Source of the DNA: Staphylococcaceae bacterium UBA6286
GTDB lineage: Bacteria; Bacillota; Bacilli; Staphylococcales; Staphylococcaceae
Direction of reading: 5' to 3'
Length of the DNA stretch: 10,210 nt
NCBI GenBank assembly: GCA_002438305.1
Contig: DJUI01000069.1
Location: 1,648 to 11,857 of the forward strand
Shown piece after piece: positions 7,721 through 10,210 of the stretch. A model generated the notes under the pieces. The model searched no databases. It was given only the letters and a program-made list of their open reading frames with translations, and was not told the origin of the DNA. Within the stretch, counting starts at the first letter, position 1, and each line of letters starts with the position of its first letter. Made by a program: the position numbers and the translations under genes.

Positions 7721-8233
7721 ATGAAATGGTCAATGACACAACTTCGGAAACACCAGGATGCGCCGTTAAGTTTTGAAACTGATATGGAGTTTCCAAATCT
7801 TATCAAAAACCTTCAGTTAATTGATTTATCCACTATTCATGTAGACGGGCAGTTAACACCGAAAACAAGTGAAGTTTATGCTGATCTTATCATCACCGGC
7901 AGCTATACGATGAGCTGCGCCCGCACATTGGAACCAGTTGAAGTGCCGATTCATATTGAATCCCTTGAAATCTTTGACATGAATGAGTTTGATCTTGATG
8001 AGGAATTAAATCGACATGAAATGATTAATGACGTGATCGATATCAAGCCTGTCGTTGAAGAACTGGTTGTATTGAATAAACCGGCCCGTGTCGTTAAAGA
8101 TGACGTTGAAATGTCATTAACACAAGGCAATGGCTGGGAAGTTGTTGATGAGGATCAGTTAATCCAGGAAGATACACCTAAAGTTGATCCGAGATTTGCG
8201 AAACTGCAAGATTTACTTGATAGCAAGTCTTAA
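7721..8233 (+). CDS. ylbN: YlbN, YceD/DUF177 family protein
   Basis: A 170-residue protein of the DUF177 family (YceD in E. coli, YlbN in B. subtilis), encoded just before rpmF in many bacteria. YceD-type proteins are linked to 23S rRNA or large-subunit assembly, but the molecular role is not settled. Seen here: [10 protein letters not shown] start, strands through [37 protein letters not shown] (41-77), an acidic stretch (85-107) and the ending [15 protein letters not shown] (155-169), which fits the family's DPR-LAKLKDLL ending. Only one cysteine (Cys66) lies at the CxxC-like site, so a zinc pair is missing. The start is ATG 7721 with AGAGGTGA as SD; a GTG at 7712 lies inside that SD and is rejected. 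It shares a strong promoter with rpmF, 31 bases downstream. Confidence 0.91.
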   Translation: MKWSMTQLRKHQDAPLSFETDMEFPNLIKNLQLIDLSTIHVDGQLTPKTSEVYADLIITGSYTMSCARTLEPVEVPIHIESLEIFDMNEFDLDEELNRHEMINDVIDIKPVVEELVVLNKPARVVKDDVEMSLTQGNGWEVVDEDQLIQEDTPKVDPRFAKLQDLLDSKS

Positions 8234-8264
8234 CGAACAGTCTCAAGTAGAGGAGGAGAAAAAA

Positions 8265-8438
8265 ATGGCAGTACCTAAAAGAAGAACGTCTAAAACAGCT
8301 AAAAGAAAACGTCGTACACACTTCAAAATTTCAGTACCAGGCATGGTTGAATGTTCAAGCTGTGGCGAAATGAAATTATCTCACCGCGTATGTCCATCAT
8401 GTGGATCATATAACGGCAAAGAAGTAGTTGCTAAATAA
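8265..8438 (+). CDS. rpmF: 50S ribosomal protein L32 (zinc-binding C+ form)
   Basis: A 57-residue, full-length L32, beginning [21 protein letters not shown], whose basic tail enters the large subunit RNA. Two CxxC pairs (Cys30/Cys33 and Cys43/Cys46, within [20 protein letters not shown]) form a zinc ribbon, so this is the zinc-dependent C+ paralogue rather than the cysteine-free form made under zinc limitation in some Bacillales. The start is ATG 8265, preceded by a near-perfect AGGAGG SD; the frame stays open further upstream into ylbN, but that part is not translated as L32. It is co-transcribed with ylbN and followed nine bases later by a strong terminator. Confidence 0.98.
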   Translation: MAVPKRRTSKTAKRKRRTHFKISVPGMVECSSCGEMKLSHRVCPSCGSYNGKEVVAK

Positions 8439-8446
8439 TAACACGG

Positions 8447-8479
8447 TCTCTTGTTCCGCTCTGGAACAGGAGATTTTTT
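8447..8479 (+). terminator. Intrinsic terminator of the ylbN-rpmF operon
   Basis: An 11-bp stem (8447-8457 with 8463-8473, one G-T pair) and a 5-base loop, followed by six T residues (8474-8479). It ends the ribosomal protein transcript, so bshC needs its own promoter. Confidence 0.93.
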
Positions 8480-8521
8480 ATTGGACGCTATCAGCGCTAT
8501 AAATATATCATCCAGCACAGT

Positions 8522-8585
8522 TATAATGACCTCAAATCAATCATCTTAAGCGGGAAGATGGTATAATTCCTTTAAAGTCATTATA
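8522..8585. repeat. Nested inverted repeats around the bshC promoter
   Basis: The outer arms are a perfect 9-bp inverted repeat, 8522-8530 with 8577-8585 (TATAATGAC / GTCATTATA). Inside, 8541-8547 and 8555-8561 form a 7-bp arm pair with one G-T match (TCATCTT / AAGATGG). The extended -10 lies between the inner and outer right arms. The structure could be an operator or leader fold, or chance in AT-rich DNA. Confidence 0.4.
8559..8567 (+). promoter_or_regulatory. Extended -10 promoter for bshC
   Basis: TGG plus TATAAT (8562-8567) is a perfect extended -10, 51 bases before the bshC ATG. No good -35 is seen at 16-18 bases, which would suit a promoter needing an activator. In B. subtilis the bacillithiol genes are controlled by Spx; whether that holds here cannot be read from sequence. 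Confidence 0.62.
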
Positions 8586-8617
8586 CTATTGTAAGAATAA
8601 CGTGAAGGAGCATCACT

Positions 8618-10165
8618 ATGGAGATTCTAACGGTCAAGGACCAGCAGAAAAGTTACCATGAGGAGTATGTGCCACATCTATTTAAAGAACGTGCAGCACT
8701 CACCTCCCATAAACATACACAGCAGTTAGCTGATATTGTTACTGAGTATATGAACCCACTCGGTATCTCTGATGAACAGCGTCATCAATTAACTGAATTA
8801 GCAGCAGGGGCGCCGGTTGTCATCGGTGGACAGCAGGCAGGGTTATTCGTCAGCCCTTTGTATACGATACATAAAATAATATCTATCATTGTTTTAGCAA
8901 AAGAACAATCAGAACAACTCGCTCAAACGATTGTACCGGTTTTCTGGATTGCCGGTGAGGATCATGATTTCAGCGAAGTCAATCATGCTTATTTATATGA
9001 CGGAACGCATGTCAAGCTGAACAAAGTGAAAGTAGCGACAAAACGCCAAGTCGAAACATCAGTATCGGACTTCGTACTGACTGATGATGAGAAGTTGGAG
9101 ACCATCAGAAGCTTTATTAAAGAACTTGATGAAACAGAACGGACGGAAGCTATCTATAACAAACTGGCTGAACTGCCTAATGGATGGACAGATCAATTTA
9201 AACAGTTAATTCATGAGCTGTTCAAACAAACAGGACTGCTGCTGATAGACAGCCATTATCAGCCGTTTAGACAGCTGGAGAAAGAAACTTTTAAATATTT
9301 ACTGAAGAATCATCAGGCAATCAATGAAGCCTTTTTAACAGGTCAACAAAAATCTGTTGACTCAGGTCAGCAGAAAATGATTGAAACAAGTTCTAATGTT
9401 CATCTCTTCATGACATATGAAGAACAGCGGCAGCTGCTGAATTTTGCGGATGGCAGATTTACCTTGAATAAATCAGCAGTGACATTTACGGGTGATGAGC
9501 TGCTGAATCTTCTGGAGGCAGAGCCGGAATTGTTCTCTAACAATGTCGTTACCCGCCCTGTCATGCAGGAAATGATGTTCAATACACTATGTTTTATAGC
9601 TGGTCCTTCTGAAATCAAATACTGGAATGAACTGACTGACATATTCAGTTATATGAAGCGGCCGATGCCGATACTTGTTCCTAGAATGAGAATCACTTAT
9701 TTGACTCCAAGAATTCAAAAATTGATCGGTCGCTATGAGCTGCAGCTAGAGGATATTTTGACCACAGGTATGAAGCCTTTAGAGCAGCAGTTTTTAAAGA
9801 ACGAAGAAAATCAGCAGCTGCTGGAAGGGATACAGAACTTAGAGCAGCTGATTGACTTGAAGTTCAATGAGCTGAGTGAGCTTGCTGAGTCTAAACAAGT
9901 CACAGCGATTGTCAATTCAAATCTTGAACATCATCGTAAACAGGTTGAGTACTTAAAAAGAGCCTATCATCGTGAAATAAAAATAAAGAATGACATTGTG
10001 CTGCGTCATTTCAAGGAGAGTGAATTGAACTTAAATCCACGAAATGGTCTGCAGGAAAGAACGTGGCATCCGATACAATTAATCAATGATACAGATTTCT
10101 GCATATTTAATGATATTATTGAGCAGTTAATGTATACTAAAAATCAAGTCGTTATAGCTCTGTAA
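8618..10165 (+). CDS. bshC: Bacillithiol biosynthesis cysteine-adding enzyme BshC
   Basis: A 515-residue cytoplasmic enzyme (YllA in B. subtilis). BshC joins cysteine to glucosaminyl-malate in the last step of bacillithiol synthesis, the main low-molecular-weight thiol of Bacillales. Motifs: GGQQAGLFVSPLYTIHK (70-86) and WIAGEDHDFSEVNH (110-123) of the nucleotidyltransferase-like core, VVTRPVMQEMMFNTLCFIAGPSEIKYWNEL around the middle, a coiled-coil arm (about 393-453) and NPRNGLQERTWHPIQL (473-488) near the C-terminus. Known members have about 537-540 residues; the shortening appears to lie mainly before the GGQQAG motif. The start is well supported: GAAGGAG seven bases before ATG 8618. The gene stands alone after the rpmF terminator with an extended -10 promoter. 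In Bacillus, mraZ and the division cluster follow bshC, so the same may begin beyond the window's right end. Confidence 0.95.
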   Translation: MEILTVKDQQKSYHEEYVPHLFKERAALTSHKHTQQLADIVTEYMNPLGISDEQRHQLTELAAGAPVVIGGQQAGLFVSPLYTIHKIISIIVLAKEQSEQLAQTIVPVFWIAGEDHDFSEVNHAYLYDGTHVKLNKVKVATKRQVETSVSDFVLTDDEKLETIRSFIKELDETERTEAIYNKLAELPNGWTDQFKQLIHELFKQTGLLLIDSHYQPFRQLEKETFKYLLKNHQAINEAFLTGQQKSVDSGQQKMIETSSNVHLFMTYEEQRQLLNFADGRFTLNKSAVTFTGDELLNLLEAEPELFSNNVVTRPVMQEMMFNTLCFIAGPSEIKYWNELTDIFSYMKRPMPILVPRMRITYLTPRIQKLIGRYELQLEDILTTGMKPLEQQFLKNEENQQLLEGIQNLEQLIDLKFNELSELAESKQVTAIVNSNLEHHRKQVEYLKRAYHREIKIKNDIVLRHFKESELNLNPRNGLQERTWHPIQLINDTDFCIFNDIIEQLMYTKNQVVIAL

Positions 10166-10195
10166 CCCTTATGAATCAGTAGTTTTTAAACCATT

Positions 10196-10209
10196 ATGAC
10201 AAAAGTCAT
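10196..10209. repeat. Short perfect palindrome near the right edge
   Basis: ATGAC, four A, GTCAT: a 5-bp inverted repeat with a 4-base centre, 31 bases after the bshC stop. It may be an operator or the beginning of a hairpin, but it is cut off by the window end. The 45 bases after bshC contain no gene and no complete terminator. Confidence 0.4.
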
Positions 10210-10210
10210 G

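Noticed and set aside
8184..8264. Longer L32 with an N-terminal extension
   Set aside because: The upstream part is the ylbN coding region in another frame; the AGGAGG SD and the universal MAVPKRR start fix ATG 8265.
8439..8617. Possible small RNA or riboswitch in the rpmF-bshC gap
   Set aside because: Only a terminator, a promoter and weak inverted repeats are visible; no known leader motif (T-box, L20-like, zinc or thiol element) could be recognised.

Overview
The window looks like chromosomal DNA from a low-GC Gram-positive bacterium of the Staphylococcaceae. The gene series ctaM - ylbC - ylbF - ylbG - rsmD (ylbH) - coaD (ylbI) - tmcAL (ylbM) - ylbN - rpmF follows the Bacillus subtilis cta/ylb region. 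The order is shortened as in staphylococci: ylbA, B, D, E, J, K and L are absent at their expected places. bshC follows rpmF directly, whereas Staphylococcus aureus, as I recall, has isd iron-uptake genes there. I therefore lean towards Macrococcus or another relative of Staphylococcus. This is inference from gene order and protein resemblance; no search was run.

Layout. 1-143 is the 3' end of a DUF420/CtaM oxidase-assembly protein, closed by a two-way terminator (143-185). On the minus strand lie an AI-2E/YtvI-type membrane protein (189-1238) and a YugN-like protein (1284-1643). Then come ylbC (+, 1767-2828), a hotdog thioesterase (-, 2806-3297), ylbF (+, 3356-3784), a two-way terminator, a membrane-anchored glycerophosphodiesterase (-, 3840-4757), ylbG (+, 4843-5088), a small conserved protein of unknown function (-, 5071-5460), rsmD-coaD (+, 5499-6522), tmcAL (-, 6503-7597), ylbN-rpmF (+, 7721-8438) with a strong terminator, and bshC (+, 8618-10165). 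The last 45 bases hold no gene. For seven genes I chose an internal start over the longest open frame, because a Shine-Dalgarno (SD) sequence and family N-termini support it.

Function. Most genes are housekeeping: cytochrome oxidase assembly, the YlbF part of the RNase Y-regulating Y-complex, 16S rRNA methylation (RsmD), coenzyme A synthesis (CoaD), tRNA-Met wobble acetylation (TmcAL), ribosomal protein L32 and bacillithiol synthesis (BshC). The ylb-type genes all lie on the plus strand, and between them sit minus-strand genes one or two at a time. This produces repeated divergent promoters and convergent ends. Three convergent pairs overlap by 18-23 bases without a visible terminator, and two are separated by a shared two-way hairpin.

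I see no mobile element, phage, CRISPR, tRNA or rRNA, and no convincing new multi-gene system. The points most worth a second look are the alternating-strand layout with overlapping gene ends, the YugN terminator that leaves no room for a separate promoter before the AI-2E gene, the altered CAP-domain cavity of YlbC, the unknown gene divergent from rsmD, and the short BshC N-terminus.
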